Positions 15,134 through 24,439 of a stretch of 64,000 bases of DNA are shown here, piece after piece. The DNA lies in NCBI GenBank assembly GCA_963718105.1, contig OY970352.1, forward strand, positions 2,852,001-2,916,000, written 5' to 3'. Made by a program: the position numbers and the translations under genes. Under the pieces are notes generated by a model. The model saw only the letters and a list, made by a program, of their open reading frames with translations. It searched no databases and was not told the origin of the DNA. Each line of letters starts with the position of its first letter. Position 1 is the first letter of the stretch. The stretch comes from DASYKT01 sp963718105. GTDB taxonomy: Bacteria > Acidobacteriota > Blastocatellia > Pyrinomonadales > Pyrinomonadaceae.

Positions 15134-17094
15134 TTCGTTTCACCCTCGATAATTGTTTCACCGTCGATAAATCTCCGCTGCCACATTTCGAAATTGACCA
15201 AAAACCAGAGGCGCTGATCGTGATTTTCGCCGGCGTTATGCTGCGCGGCCAGGCCGCGCACAAATTCGGCGTTGAAAATATCGCGCGATAATGCACGTTC
15301 GCTCAAGACATATTCATCGACCACGTTCCTGAATTCATTTCTAAACCAGTTGCCGAGCGGCACGGGAAAACCCATTTTCTTACGCGTCAAGATCGTTTCG
15401 GGCAAGATCCCCTTCATTGCTTCGCGCAAAAGCCACTTGGTTGTCTTGCCGCGCAATTTCATTTCGACCGGCATCCGCGCGGTAAATTCCACCAGTTTAT
15501 GATCGAGAAAAGGCACGCGGCTTTCGATCGACGCAGCCATGCTCATCTGGTCCTGTTTCATCAGGAGCTCGTGCAGATAGGTTTTGGTATCGACGTACAA
15601 AAGCTTATCGAGCAGCTCTTCGGCATCGGTGTTGTTCAGCCAATTGTGCAGACCGGTGTACGGGTTTGTATCGGCGATCCTGGCCTTTGTACCGGCGGAT
15701 AAAAGTCCGCCTTGCCCATTCTGCCCATTCTGCCCATTCTGCCCATTCTGCATCGACTTATTAAAGATGGCAAAATTATCGAAGTAAAGATTTTCGACGT
15801 CGGCGTCGAGCGCGAGAAACGTGCGTTTCAGTTTGCGGTTTAACGAAGCAGGCAGTGTCGCCACGCCGGTCTTGACCGCTTCGCGCAAAAAGCCGGGCGT
15901 AAAGCTCTCGTATTTTTCACCGTAATTCAAGAGCGCCAAAGCTTTCTGATAGCGGCCGTAGCCACCCAGAATTTCATCGCTGCCTTCGCCGGTCAGGACA
16001 ACTTTTACATGCTGCTGCGCCAGCCTGGAAACAAAATAAAGCGGCACGCTGGCGGAAAAACCGAGAGGTTCGTCTTCGTGCCAGATAAGCTGCGGCAAAG
16101 CTTCAAAAAATTGCGCGGGTGAGATGGTGATCTCGTGATGGTCGGTTTTATATTTTTCCGCGACCAGCCGCGCGTATTCAAGTTCGTTAGCATCGCGCTC
16201 ATTGAAAGCGACGGAAAACGTTTTGATAGGCCCATCTATCCCACTGCCGACCATGGTTGACATCATTGCGGCAATGGCGGACGAATCGATCCCGCCCGAG
16301 AGAAACATCCCCAGCGGCACATCGGCCATCAAACGCAGCTTGACCGATTCTCGAAAAAGATCGCGCCACTCTTCGACAAATTCCGCGTCACTTTTAGTTT
16401 CGTGCTTGGGTTCGAAGCTAAGGTCCCAGAACTTGCGAATTTCGACGCGCCCGTCTTTCCATAACAAGGTGTGCCCGGGCGCCAGGCGTTTTACGCCCGC
16501 AAAAAGAGTTTCATCACCCGAGGTGCCGTGGTTGGCAAGCTGGTCGGGCAGAGCATTAAAGTTGACCTCGGCTTTAACCGCGCCGGCTTCGAGCAATGCT
16601 TTTATTTCCGACGCAAAAAACAAATTTCCCTGCTCGTCATGAACGTAATAAAGAGGCTTTACCCCGAAACGGTCGCGGGCGATAAAAAGCTCTTTTTTAC
16701 GCGTGTTCCAGATCGCAAAGGCAAACATTCCGCGCATATATTCGACACAGCCCGCGCCGTATTCGGCATAAAGATGCAGGATGGTTTCGGTGTCGCAATG
16801 AGTTTGATAGGTGTGCCCGCGCGCGATCAGGCCTTCTCTGGTGTCGGCGTGATTATAGACCTCGCCGTTGTAAGTGATGACCAGCGAGCCTTGCGAGTTT
16901 TTCATCGGCTGGTGGCCGTTTGAAACATCGACGATGCTTAGGCGGCGATGGCCGAGCCCGACATTGCCGTCAATGAATGCGCCGGCATCGTCGGGCCCGC
17001 GATAGGCAAACACGTCGCGCATCCGGCACAGGACGTTTTCGTCTATCTGCCTGCCGGAACGGGGTGAAAAAGCAATGCCGTTAATACCGCACAT
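15130..17094 (-). CDS. asnB: Asparagine synthase-type glutamine amidotransferase (copy 1)
   Basis: The 654-residue protein begins MCGI, leaving Cys2 as N-terminal nucleophile of the glutaminase domain (RGPDDAGAF, HRRLSIVD, TYNGEVYN). The synthetase domain has the PP-loop SGGIDSSAIAAM near residue 270 and TGEGSDEILGGY. Family members make asparagine or, in envelope loci, amidate sugar acids or other carboxylates. Its place inside the polysaccharide operon, with a second copy nearby, favours the latter, by inference. An unusual feature is an in-frame (Asn-Gly-Gln)n tract inserted in the synthetase domain and encoded by a 9-base tandem repeat (15712-15750). It is coupled to the FemAB-like gene by a 4-base overlap and follows the lyase gene by six bases. 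Confidence 0.92.
   Translation of the reverse strand: MCGINGIAFSPRSGRQIDENVLCRMRDVFAYRGPDDAGAFIDGNVGLGHRRLSIVDVSNGHQPMKNSQGSLVITYNGEVYNHADTREGLIARGHTYQTHCDTETILHLYAEYGAGCVEYMRGMFAFAIWNTRKKELFIARDRFGVKPLYYVHDEQGNLFFASEIKALLEAGAVKAEVNFNALPDQLANHGTSGDETLFAGVKRLAPGHTLLWKDGRVEIRKFWDLSFEPKHETKSDAEFVEEWRDLFRESVKLRLMADVPLGMFLSGGIDSSAIAAMMSTMVGSGIDGPIKTFSVAFNERDANELEYARLVAEKYKTDHHEITISPAQFFEALPQLIWHEDEPLGFSASVPLYFVSRLAQQHVKVVLTGEGSDEILGGYGRYQKALALLNYGEKYESFTPGFLREAVKTGVATLPASLNRKLKRTFLALDADVENLYFDNFAIFNKSMQNGQNGQNGQNGQGGLLSAGTKARIADTNPYTGLHNWLNNTDAEELLDKLLYVDTKTYLHELLMKQDQMSMAASIESRVPFLDHKLVEFTARMPVEMKLRGKTTKWLLREAMKGILPETILTRKKMGFPVPLGNWFRNEFRNVVDEYVLSERALSRDIFNAEFVRGLAAQHNAGENHDQRLWFLVNFEMWQRRFIDGETIIEGETK
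15712..15750 (-). repeat. 9-bp coding microsatellite, (NGQ)n, inside asnB copy 1
   Basis: Four copies of a 9-base unit (CTGCCCATT on the plus strand, the first with one change) plus a partial fifth. On the coding strand they give NGQNGQNGQNGQ. The unit length is a multiple of three, so copy-number changes would not break the frame. Confidence 0.9.
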
Positions 17095-17100
17095 AATAAA

Positions 17101-19575
17101 TTATTCGTCGTCGGACTGGAGCGAGTCTTTCAGCACATAAGCTTTCGGACGCTGGGGCTTTGGTGATGGCAGCGAAACCGAAAAGAGGCCTTCGCTGGTT
17201 CTGACGTTGAGTTTTTGCCCGAGCCTGCGGGCCGTGGCGAATTCAAGGTTCGACGGGTGATCGATGATCTGCCGGTCGTTTAACACCAGGTATTTGCCGT
17301 CGATAAAAACATATTCTTCGGGCTGGGTTTCACCGGCAGCGACGCGCATCCAGGCAAAACGAAAGTCCGTGGAAAACAGCGGGTTGCGCGCAATCTGCCC
17401 GCCGCCATCCCCAAAAAAGAAGAGGTCCTGGTAACCCTTGTTGTTGATCGCGAACGCCCGTCCGCCGTTAATATCGATCTCTTCGATAGTGGCTTCAGAG
17501 TCAGCGGCGAGAGCAGGCAAAAAGAAAGTGAAAAATTCCTGCGGGCCTTTGCCTTTGGAAATAAAGCGAAGATAAGGAGCGTTGACCCGGCCGCCATAGC
17601 AAGTGGAAACCCAGCTTTCGCGTTTCTGCCACTCGCCGTTGTCGCCGAAAAGCAGAAGCTTCAGCCCCGCGTTCTTGTCGGAATTTTCCACAATGCTCCA
17701 GAGCTTTTCTTCCGGGTTTTCCGCGCGCGGATCGGTATTGGGGTCGAAATGAAAATTCAATTGATAAGTGTGCTCGCCAAAGGTCTCGACATAATCGCGG
17801 ATGATCCAATAATCGTTCTTAAGAAAGAGGATGCTGCGCGTATGTTTCGCCGCGGAATCGGGCAAATCGTCATAACCGTCGTGCGAGCCTTCGAAAAAGT
17901 CAAACCGGTCCTGCGCGATCCATTTTTTTACTTCGGCTTTGGCGGCTTTTTCCCATTTGAATGTGCTGCCGGGAATAGACGACGAACGCTCGTCGATGAC
18001 CAGCGTATTGTGCGCCAGAGATGAACGGAAATGATCGCGCAGCTCCCCGGATTTGTGATAGGTGTAAGTGCCGGGGTCGACCAAAAGGGTTTTGCCGCCC
18101 GCGGCAAGCTCGAACGAAAGCACATCGGCATGCGAATGCGCCGAAGAAAGCGCGCCGTGCTCCCCGCAATCGATGAGCATATAATTGTCGCTCTTATCCC
18201 AGCCGTCGCGCATCATAAAATACCCGCCGGCGGTGAACGCTTTCGATTCATCTTCCGGGCTTAAAGGCGAAATGCCCTTGAATTCTTTGACTCCCTGGTC
18301 TCCCAACAGCCAGAACATTTCTTCGGCCGGGGTCTGCGCGACAAATTTGTAATCATCGCGATTAAGCAGCACCGCCGCCGTCGAAAGCACCGCGCGAAAA
18401 TCATTCGGCTTACGGCCGCTCAAGGGAAGCATCTTGCCGCCGTCGTCATCGCCGATGATCGGCGTCGTTCCATCTGGCCGCGTGATGTACATCAGATAAT
18501 CCAGCATTTTTTGCACGCGCGATATTACGCCTTCATTTAACTCCACCGCGTCCGTTTCCGGCTTGAGGTCGTTTAAGATAAGAAAATGCAGGTAAAAATC
18601 CGCCGTATAGCGCTGGTACCAGGTGCTTTGCTCGAAATAAACCCCGTCCGGCAGGATCTGGCGGTCAAGCTCTTCAAGCAGAATTTTTTCACCCAGCGCG
18701 CGCCATTTTTTAGCGCGGTAAAAAGGCGTTTGAGTGCCGAGGTAGTAGAGGCCCAGGGCTTCGCCCGTCAGATGCGTGTTCGGGCTGTAATAGGTCGAGA
18801 GATATTTTTCCAGGTGGCTGCCGTGCGAATACAAATAACGCAGTACGTGCAAAAGTGTTTTTGAATCAAAGAATTTGGAATTTTTGAAGAAATTCAATCC
18901 CCAGATCCATGACATTGCGCGAAAAGCCACTTCCAGGCTGCTCGACCAGTTCACGCCCTGCTGCGGCGGGTTTTGCTCCATCCAATCAAACAGATGTTTG
19001 AAAAAGCGCTCGGCGTATTTTTCGTGCGAGGTCAGGTGATAGGCCACGCCCAGCGCAAAAAAATGCTGGTGGCGGTTAAGCTCCCAAACGACTTTTTTGT
19101 CGCCGGTCTCGTCATTGGAATAATCTTCGAATTGCCGCCAGTGTTTCATCGGCGAGCGCTTGCCGGAGATGGGTTCGTAATGCCAATCGGGGATCTGGCC
19201 GAGGTAGAGATTTTTGTGGCCCAGCAGATCGAATTTGCCTTCCATTATCTTTTCGGCGCGCTCGAGGCAAGAGTCGATCACCTGCTCGCCAAAAAGACGG
19301 CGGAAAGAATTGGCGCTGGTTTCTTTGTCTACCAGCGAAGGGAAAAAAGTGACGGCGCTGCTTTTACGAAAATTGGCCAGCAAAGTTTTCAGCCCGGCTT
19401 CTTCACCGGCAAAAAACTCGGGGTCAATGAGATTCCAGATCTCATTTTCCGAAGGCAAACCTCCGGACAGACCGATCTTTTCCGTATAAGCGGAGATGAC
19501 CTGGCTGCCGCGCGCGCGAAGCTCCGACCAGCTCCTGGTTCGGATCTTTTTGAACTTATCCAATGGATTTGCCAT
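17101..19575 (-). CDS. Heparinase II/III-like polysaccharide lyase (no signal peptide)
   Basis: I take the ATG at 19575 (MANPLDKFKK, 824 residues) because the further upstream start is a TTG overlapping the previous gene. The protein has an N-terminal alpha/alpha-toroid (about 100-420; FEDYSNDETGDKKVVWELNRHQHFF, FEQSTWYQRYTADFYLHF) and a C-terminal beta-sheet domain with the heparinase II/III pattern HSHADVLSFELAAGGKTLLVDPGTY followed by HFRSSLAHNTLVID. Known members cleave uronic-acid-containing polymers by beta-elimination. No signal peptide is visible. In a polysaccharide assembly operon it may trim or edit polymer, act after export by another route, or have lost lyase activity. It is followed after six bases by asnB copy 1. 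Confidence 0.87.
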   Translation of the reverse strand: MANPLDKFKKIRTRSWSELRARGSQVISAYTEKIGLSGGLPSENEIWNLIDPEFFAGEEAGLKTLLANFRKSSAVTFFPSLVDKETSANSFRRLFGEQVIDSCLERAEKIMEGKFDLLGHKNLYLGQIPDWHYEPISGKRSPMKHWRQFEDYSNDETGDKKVVWELNRHQHFFALGVAYHLTSHEKYAERFFKHLFDWMEQNPPQQGVNWSSSLEVAFRAMSWIWGLNFFKNSKFFDSKTLLHVLRYLYSHGSHLEKYLSTYYSPNTHLTGEALGLYYLGTQTPFYRAKKWRALGEKILLEELDRQILPDGVYFEQSTWYQRYTADFYLHFLILNDLKPETDAVELNEGVISRVQKMLDYLMYITRPDGTTPIIGDDDGGKMLPLSGRKPNDFRAVLSTAAVLLNRDDYKFVAQTPAEEMFWLLGDQGVKEFKGISPLSPEDESKAFTAGGYFMMRDGWDKSDNYMLIDCGEHGALSSAHSHADVLSFELAAGGKTLLVDPGTYTYHKSGELRDHFRSSLAHNTLVIDERSSSIPGSTFKWEKAAKAEVKKWIAQDRFDFFEGSHDGYDDLPDSAAKHTRSILFLKNDYWIIRDYVETFGEHTYQLNFHFDPNTDPRAENPEEKLWSIVENSDKNAGLKLLLFGDNGEWQKRESWVSTCYGGRVNAPYLRFISKGKGPQEFFTFFLPALAADSEATIEEIDINGGRAFAINNKGYQDLFFFGDGGGQIARNPLFSTDFRFAWMRVAAGETQPEEYVFIDGKYLVLNDRQIIDHPSNLEFATARRLGQKLNVRTSEGLFSVSLPSPKPQRPKAYVLKDSLQSDDE

Positions 19576-19583
19576 TTCTTCTA

Positions 19584-20774
19584 TCAGCAAATCAATATAC
19601 TCTCTTTCTCCGAAATTGGCAGTTTGGCTGCCTGCTTGTCCATGATCGCCCGCAGGCGATAATTCCTAAAATCTCCGGGCGAGCCCGTCCGGCCGTCGAT
19701 CGCCGCGGCTACCATATTGAAAGCCTCGCGCGGCGCGGCAAAGTGAACTTTATAAGAGGAGTCTTTTTCACCCTGCTCGATAATGTCGCTGAAAAACCTT
19801 TTGGCGTCTTCTCCGATACAGGCCGGCTGGTCCTGATCGATAAAGCCGTGGCAATAGAGTTTTATAAACACCCAATCGGGCCTGCCTTTGACCGTGATAT
19901 TGGCCGAAAGCCAGCGCTGGAACCGTGCCCGGTCCAGCTTTTTACCGGCGGTCAAACCGCCTTCGTCAATGCTCGGAACCGGCAGCCCTTTAATGCGCCG
20001 CCCCCAGTCAAATACCAAAGGCCCTGTAAATATCAGTGGTAATAGGGGTTGTTTTCCATTTACCGACACTGTTAAACCTTTTTGATGGGGTATTTTCTGG
20101 TCCAGGGGCAGCCCGCATTCATAGATCTGGTTGATCATCGGGACCTGTGTCGGTTCGGGAGCCGACGGCAGAGTCATATCGGCGTAGCAGCCGGTTTCCT
20201 GCAGGATCTGCATTTCGCAATCGACGCCGCAGTATTTACCGCCGTGCGAATTGGCCAGCGCCAGGTTCCCGTGAACAAAGGCGTACATCGGCGAGCCTTT
20301 TCCATCCGCCTGCGAAAGACATTTGTACTCTTCGGCCAGGCAGTCGCGAAAATCCAGCAAGCTCCGTCGCAAATTTTCCGCGGTGTCGGGTTTGTCCACG
20401 CCGTGGTGCAGGTGTATCTCTACTTCGCCCAGGCCCTCGGCCTGCATTTCCGCCAGGATGCCTAGCAGCTCCGGGTGATACTGTTCGGCCGGGTAGAAAT
20501 TGCCGTGGCGAAATTTTGTCCCGTCGGAATCTTTGACGGCTTCGCCGGTGTCGCGCGCGATCTTGTAGTAATCTTCCAGCCGCCGGATCTGCGTTTTCAG
20601 ATCGTGCACTCCCGACTCTTTCCAGCCCGGTTCAAAATGGTTGGCGACGGTAAAGATGATGTGTTTGTTTTCTAACGGCTCTCTGCCCAGAAAATCCTGC
20701 ACGCGGGCGAACGGGTAGCGCGCGAGCCAGGGCAGGTTCGTTCCGATCTTTTTCAATTTGGTGTTGATCGACAT
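19584..20774 (-). CDS. Polysaccharide-deacetylase-like protein of EPS loci
   Basis: This 396-residue protein has a deacetylase-like TIM-barrel pattern: HIIFTVANHFEPGW near residue 38, FYPAEQYHPELLGILAEMQAEGLGEVEIHLHH (about 112-143), then FVHGNLALANSHGGKYCGVDCEMQILQETGCYADMTLPSAP and FIKLYCHGF. His/Asp clusters could bind a metal as in NodB-type enzymes, but the classic NodB motif (TFDD, HTxxH) is not present in standard form. I recognise it only as a family recurring in polysaccharide gene clusters. It is the first gene after a 166-base gap in the locus and ends eight bases before the lyase start. Deacetylation before or together with lyase and amidation steps is plausible but unproved. Confidence 0.65.
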   Translation of the reverse strand: MSINTKLKKIGTNLPWLARYPFARVQDFLGREPLENKHIIFTVANHFEPGWKESGVHDLKTQIRRLEDYYKIARDTGEAVKDSDGTKFRHGNFYPAEQYHPELLGILAEMQAEGLGEVEIHLHHGVDKPDTAENLRRSLLDFRDCLAEEYKCLSQADGKGSPMYAFVHGNLALANSHGGKYCGVDCEMQILQETGCYADMTLPSAPEPTQVPMINQIYECGLPLDQKIPHQKGLTVSVNGKQPLLPLIFTGPLVFDWGRRIKGLPVPSIDEGGLTAGKKLDRARFQRWLSANITVKGRPDWVFIKLYCHGFIDQDQPACIGEDAKRFFSDIIEQGEKDSSYKVHFAAPREAFNMVAAAIDGRTGSPGDFRNYRLRAIMDKQAAKLPISEKESILIC

Positions 20775-20784
20775 TTTCTTTTTT

Positions 20785-20940
20785 CACCACAGAGAGCGCA
20801 GAGGACACAGAGAAAACAAATTAACAGTCGGACCATAAAATGTGGAACCATTTTCCGTTAGTGCTCTTCCTCTTCTTTTCCCTTTCCTTCTTTCCTCCTC
20901 TTCCCTTTATTCCTCTCCGTGTTCTCTGTGAACTCTGTGG
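20785..20940. repeat. CACAGAG-type inverted repeat flanking a polypyrimidine tract
   Basis: CACCACAGAGAGCGCAGAGG at 20785 onward is mirrored by CTCTGTGAACTCTGTGG ending at 20940. The roughly 100 bases between are mostly C/T on the plus strand, with no coding potential. This is the only gap of any size in the 12.2-28.3 kb locus, so it could separate two transcripts. Confidence 0.7.
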
Positions 20941-22830
20941 TTAAATTTTCGGAACGTCCATATAGCGGCGGTGCCATAATTCCAGCATCCAAAGTATCCA
21001 GAGCGAATGCGAATGATCGCGGCGTCCGCGGCCGTGTTCATCCAATAAAAGTTTTATATAACCGGGTTCGAAATAACCGCGGTCGAGCGTACGTTTTTCC
21101 AGCAGGTCTTCGCGGATGCGGTCGCGCAACTGCAGATTTATCCACTCACCTATCGGCACGCCAAAGCCCTGTTTCGGACGGTGTAAAATGCTGTCCGGCA
21201 CCAGGCCCTGCATTGCGCGCTTAAAGATATATTTGGTTTCCAGGCCGTTCAGCTTTAATTCAGCCGGGATCCTGGTAACGAATTCGATCAGTTTGTGATC
21301 GAGCAAAGGCACGCGCGCCTCGAGCGAAGCAGCCATACTCATGCGGTCGACCTTGGTCAAAATGTCGCCCGGCAGATAGGTTTTGCTGTCGAGGTAAAGC
21401 AGCTTATCGATCGGGTTGCCGGTTTCCACGCCGGAAGCAAACCGGCGGAAAAGATCCTCGACGGCATTTGCGGTGCCGTTCATATTTTGCCGTAACCCGG
21501 CGGAGTAGAGAGCTTTTTTGTGCCGCGCGGAAAAATGCGAAATGTTATCGATATAGCGGTCGACCGCATCGAGCGAAACATTGTAGAGATAATTTTTTCC
21601 CGGCGCATTGTGCGGCAGCATTTGGCTGACCGGCTGCAGCAACCCGGTGCGGATCGATCTTGGCAATTGGGCTAAGCCGGAGCGCTTTTTATCCGTTACA
21701 TAGCGCGTATAACCGCCAAACAGTTCATCGCCGCCATCGCCCGACAGTACGACAGTGACGTATTCGCGCGCCATTTTTGAGACCATATAGGTCGGCAGCG
21801 CCGAAGAATCGGCGAAAGGCTCGTCAAAATGCCAAACCAGTTCGTCGACAATGTCGCAGAGGTCCGGCGTGACGATAAACTCATGGTGCTCGGTGCCGAA
21901 ATGCTCTGCCGTCACGCGCGCGTATTTCAGCTCGTTAAAAGAATCTTCGTTAAAACCGATGGAAAAAGTTTTAACCGGCTGTTCGGAAAGCCGCGCCATG
22001 TTTCCCACGATCGCGCTGGAATCGACGCCGCCGGAAAGGAAAGCGCCCAGCGGAACTTCCGAGATCAGCCGCACGTTCACGGCGTCCTTGATCAGTTCGC
22101 GGAGCTCTTCGATGTAATCTTCCTCTTTTTTACTAGCGGCATTTTCCTTATATTCAAAATCCCAGTAGCCGTGAGTTTCGACTTTGCCGTCGCGCCAGAT
22201 CAGGTAATGGCCCGGTTCGAGTTTGCGCACATTTTTGAAGATGCACATCGGGTCGGGGATGTAGCCAAAACTCAGGTAAGCATCCAACGCCCCGAGATCG
22301 ATCTCGCGTTTGACGCCGCCGTGTGTGAGCAAAACTTTCAGCTCGGAACCGAAGACCAATTCGCCGTCATCCAGGAGTGAATAATAAAGAGGCTTTTTTC
22401 CGACGCGGTCGCGCGCGATAAAAAGCTCTTTTTTGGCCTTGTTCCAGATGGCAAAGGCAAACATCCCGCGCAGATGCTGCAGACAATCGGCGCCAAATTC
22501 CTCGTAAGCGTGAACGATCGTTTCCGTATCCGAATTTGTCTTGAACCGGTGCCCGCGATTTTCCAGCTCGGTTTTGAGTTCGCGGAAATTATATATTTCG
22601 CCGTTAAAAACGATCACCAGATTGCCGGATTCGTCATAGATCGGCTGCTGCCCGGTTTTCAGATCGATGATCGACAGCCGGCGCATGCCCAGCGCGGCCG
22701 TGTCGTCGACCATCATTCCCTGCTCATCCGGCCCGCGGTGCGTGATGATACGGCACATCGCATCGAGCAGCGCCTCGCGCTCGGCGCCCGGCTTGATTTT
22801 AGTATTGATAAATCCGGCTATTCCGCACAT
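20941..22830 (-). CDS. asnB: Asparagine synthase-type amidotransferase (copy 2, EPS/exosortase-locus type)
   Basis: The 629-residue protein starts MCGIAGF with Cys2 as glutaminase nucleophile. It has ITHRGPDEQGMMVDD, MRRLSIIDLKTGQQP, FNGEIYN, the PP-loop SGGVDSSAIVGN near residue 268 and SGDGGDELFGGYTRY. It matches the amidotransferases seen in exosortase/PEP-CTERM polysaccharide loci more closely than housekeeping AsnB. No exosortase gene is in this window. It differs clearly from copy 1 (no NGQ tract, different C-terminus), so this is not a recent duplication. It lies 14 bases after the flippase gene. Likely role: glutamine-dependent amidation of a polysaccharide or precursor, by inference. 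Confidence 0.92.
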   Translation of the reverse strand: MCGIAGFINTKIKPGAEREALLDAMCRIITHRGPDEQGMMVDDTAALGMRRLSIIDLKTGQQPIYDESGNLVIVFNGEIYNFRELKTELENRGHRFKTNSDTETIVHAYEEFGADCLQHLRGMFAFAIWNKAKKELFIARDRVGKKPLYYSLLDDGELVFGSELKVLLTHGGVKREIDLGALDAYLSFGYIPDPMCIFKNVRKLEPGHYLIWRDGKVETHGYWDFEYKENAASKKEEDYIEELRELIKDAVNVRLISEVPLGAFLSGGVDSSAIVGNMARLSEQPVKTFSIGFNEDSFNELKYARVTAEHFGTEHHEFIVTPDLCDIVDELVWHFDEPFADSSALPTYMVSKMAREYVTVVLSGDGGDELFGGYTRYVTDKKRSGLAQLPRSIRTGLLQPVSQMLPHNAPGKNYLYNVSLDAVDRYIDNISHFSARHKKALYSAGLRQNMNGTANAVEDLFRRFASGVETGNPIDKLLYLDSKTYLPGDILTKVDRMSMAASLEARVPLLDHKLIEFVTRIPAELKLNGLETKYIFKRAMQGLVPDSILHRPKQGFGVPIGEWINLQLRDRIREDLLEKRTLDRGYFEPGYIKLLLDEHGRGRRDHSHSLWILWMLELWHRRYMDVPKI

Positions 22831-22844
22831 AGAGATATGAACTT

Positions 22845-24434
22845 TCAGCTATTAGCCGTTAGCTCTGTGCCCCCTTTCGCGCGGATAAATAATCTCTTGA
22901 TCGATTTTTTTTCTTCTGACGTGATCACTCCCAGGTAGTTAGCGATGAGCAGATAGATCGCAAACAAAACTATTCCGCAGCCCGCGACCGTCAATCCGCC
23001 GGAGATCAGATTTACCCAGCTTTCCTTTGGCGTGGAAAACAAAATGCCGCTTATCTGCCGGCCAAAAGACGGCGTTAGCTGGCGGAAATAAACATAAAAT
23101 CCGTAGGTGATCAAGCCCGCAAATAAAGTGGCGATGGCCGTTTTCCCCATGTTAAGCAGCAAGTAACCATCTTCTTTTTTCACGCCCAAAGTTTTCGCGG
23201 CGCGCGTCATGGTGATCAACCGCTCAACCAAGGTCGTCACCACTACGATGGCGATTATTCCGCGCAGGTCTAGATAGTTAATACCCAGCCAGAGCGCCGC
23301 GATCATCAGCGGGATGATAACCAGACGCAATTTCAGTAAAAATCTTCCGAGGTCCGGAAAGGCGCGAACGATCGGGTCGCTGATCAGAATTCCGAACGGG
23401 ATCAGTGTGATATTGATCAAAAATATCGGCACGCTGGCGGCGTAATTTTGCGTAAAAAGCGCGGTGATCAGGTCGTAGCCGATGATCAGCAGCAGCGCGT
23501 AAATGGGAAAATAAAAGAAGGCCAGCTTGTCCATCGCGCGAACGGTGACCTCTATCATCTCGCGCTTGTTTCCTTCGTGCTGTAAGGCGCTCATCCGCGG
23601 GATCATCACCGACGTTATCGATTCATAAAGAATGCCCAGCAGAGGAAGCTGGAAACATCCGTACACATAGACGGCGAATTCCGCCGCGGAAAACCGGTAG
23701 CCGACAAAATAATTATGAATATCGGTTTGCACTATCCACAGCAGCGCCATCAAGCCGTAAGGCAGCACGTAAAAGAATTGCCGCTTTAGAATGCCAAAGT
23801 CGAAACTGCGCCAAAATCCGCGGAACTTATAATTCAAATAGAGCAGTAACACCAAAGTCTGCACCGCTCCCTGAACGATCGCCGCGTAGACAAAAGATTC
23901 GACCGTCGCGAACATCACCACCGCCGTTACCATGAACAAGGTCTTGGTGAACTGCGAGAAAATAATAAAAAACGTCGCCAGGCGCGGTTCCTGGTTTGCT
24001 ACCGCGACGATTTCCAAAAATGCGCTGAAAACCCACAGCCAGATAACAATGCCGATCAGCGGCGCTAAATGCGTCAATTCCGAATCCTGAAAAACTTTGC
24101 CGAGGCTCTGCGGTAAAAATGCCAGCAAGGCGCAAACGATACCGCCTATCACAAAATTAAAAAGCAGTATGTTGAAAATGATATAAGGCTGATCGCGTTT
24201 GTCGCGTGAGAGAAAATAATACGCGCTGGCGCTGAAACCGAACGGCAGTATCGCGACCATTGTAGTTACGACCTGAAAAGCCTGCCGGTAAATTCCGACC
24301 TGCGTCTGATCCAGATAGCGCACAACCAGCAGCGGCAGCAAAAAGCTCAGCGCAAAGCCGGCCGTCTTGGCTATCAAAAGCCAGGCGCTCTGCGCTTTTA
24401 GCGATGGTTTGGTTGTTTCTGCCTGTTCGGACAT
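22845..24434 (-). CDS. Wzx-like polysaccharide flippase (MOP superfamily)
   Basis: The 529-residue integral membrane protein has about 14 predicted helices, starting at LIAKTAGFALSFLLPLLVV and ending with a long helix before a basic tail. The N-terminal pattern QSAWLLIAKTAGFALSFLLPLLVVRYL.QTQVGIYRQ fits polysaccharide transporters of the PST/MVF group, which flip undecaprenyl-linked oligosaccharides to the periplasmic side. Five bases separate it from the upstream GT2 gene. Together with the O-antigen-ligase-like protein at 26634-28313 it points to a Wzx/Wzy-type assembly route. Confidence 0.88.
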   Translation of the reverse strand: MSEQAETTKPSLKAQSAWLLIAKTAGFALSFLLPLLVVRYLDQTQVGIYRQAFQVVTTMVAILPFGFSASAYYFLSRDKRDQPYIIFNILLFNFVIGGIVCALLAFLPQSLGKVFQDSELTHLAPLIGIVIWLWVFSAFLEIVAVANQEPRLATFFIIFSQFTKTLFMVTAVVMFATVESFVYAAIVQGAVQTLVLLLYLNYKFRGFWRSFDFGILKRQFFYVLPYGLMALLWIVQTDIHNYFVGYRFSAAEFAVYVYGCFQLPLLGILYESITSVMIPRMSALQHEGNKREMIEVTVRAMDKLAFFYFPIYALLLIIGYDLITALFTQNYAASVPIFLINITLIPFGILISDPIVRAFPDLGRFLLKLRLVIIPLMIAALWLGINYLDLRGIIAIVVVTTLVERLITMTRAAKTLGVKKEDGYLLLNMGKTAIATLFAGLITYGFYVYFRQLTPSFGRQISGILFSTPKESWVNLISGGLTVAGCGIVLFAIYLLIANYLGVITSEEKKSIKRLFIRAKGGTELTANS

Positions 24435-24439
24435 TTGTT

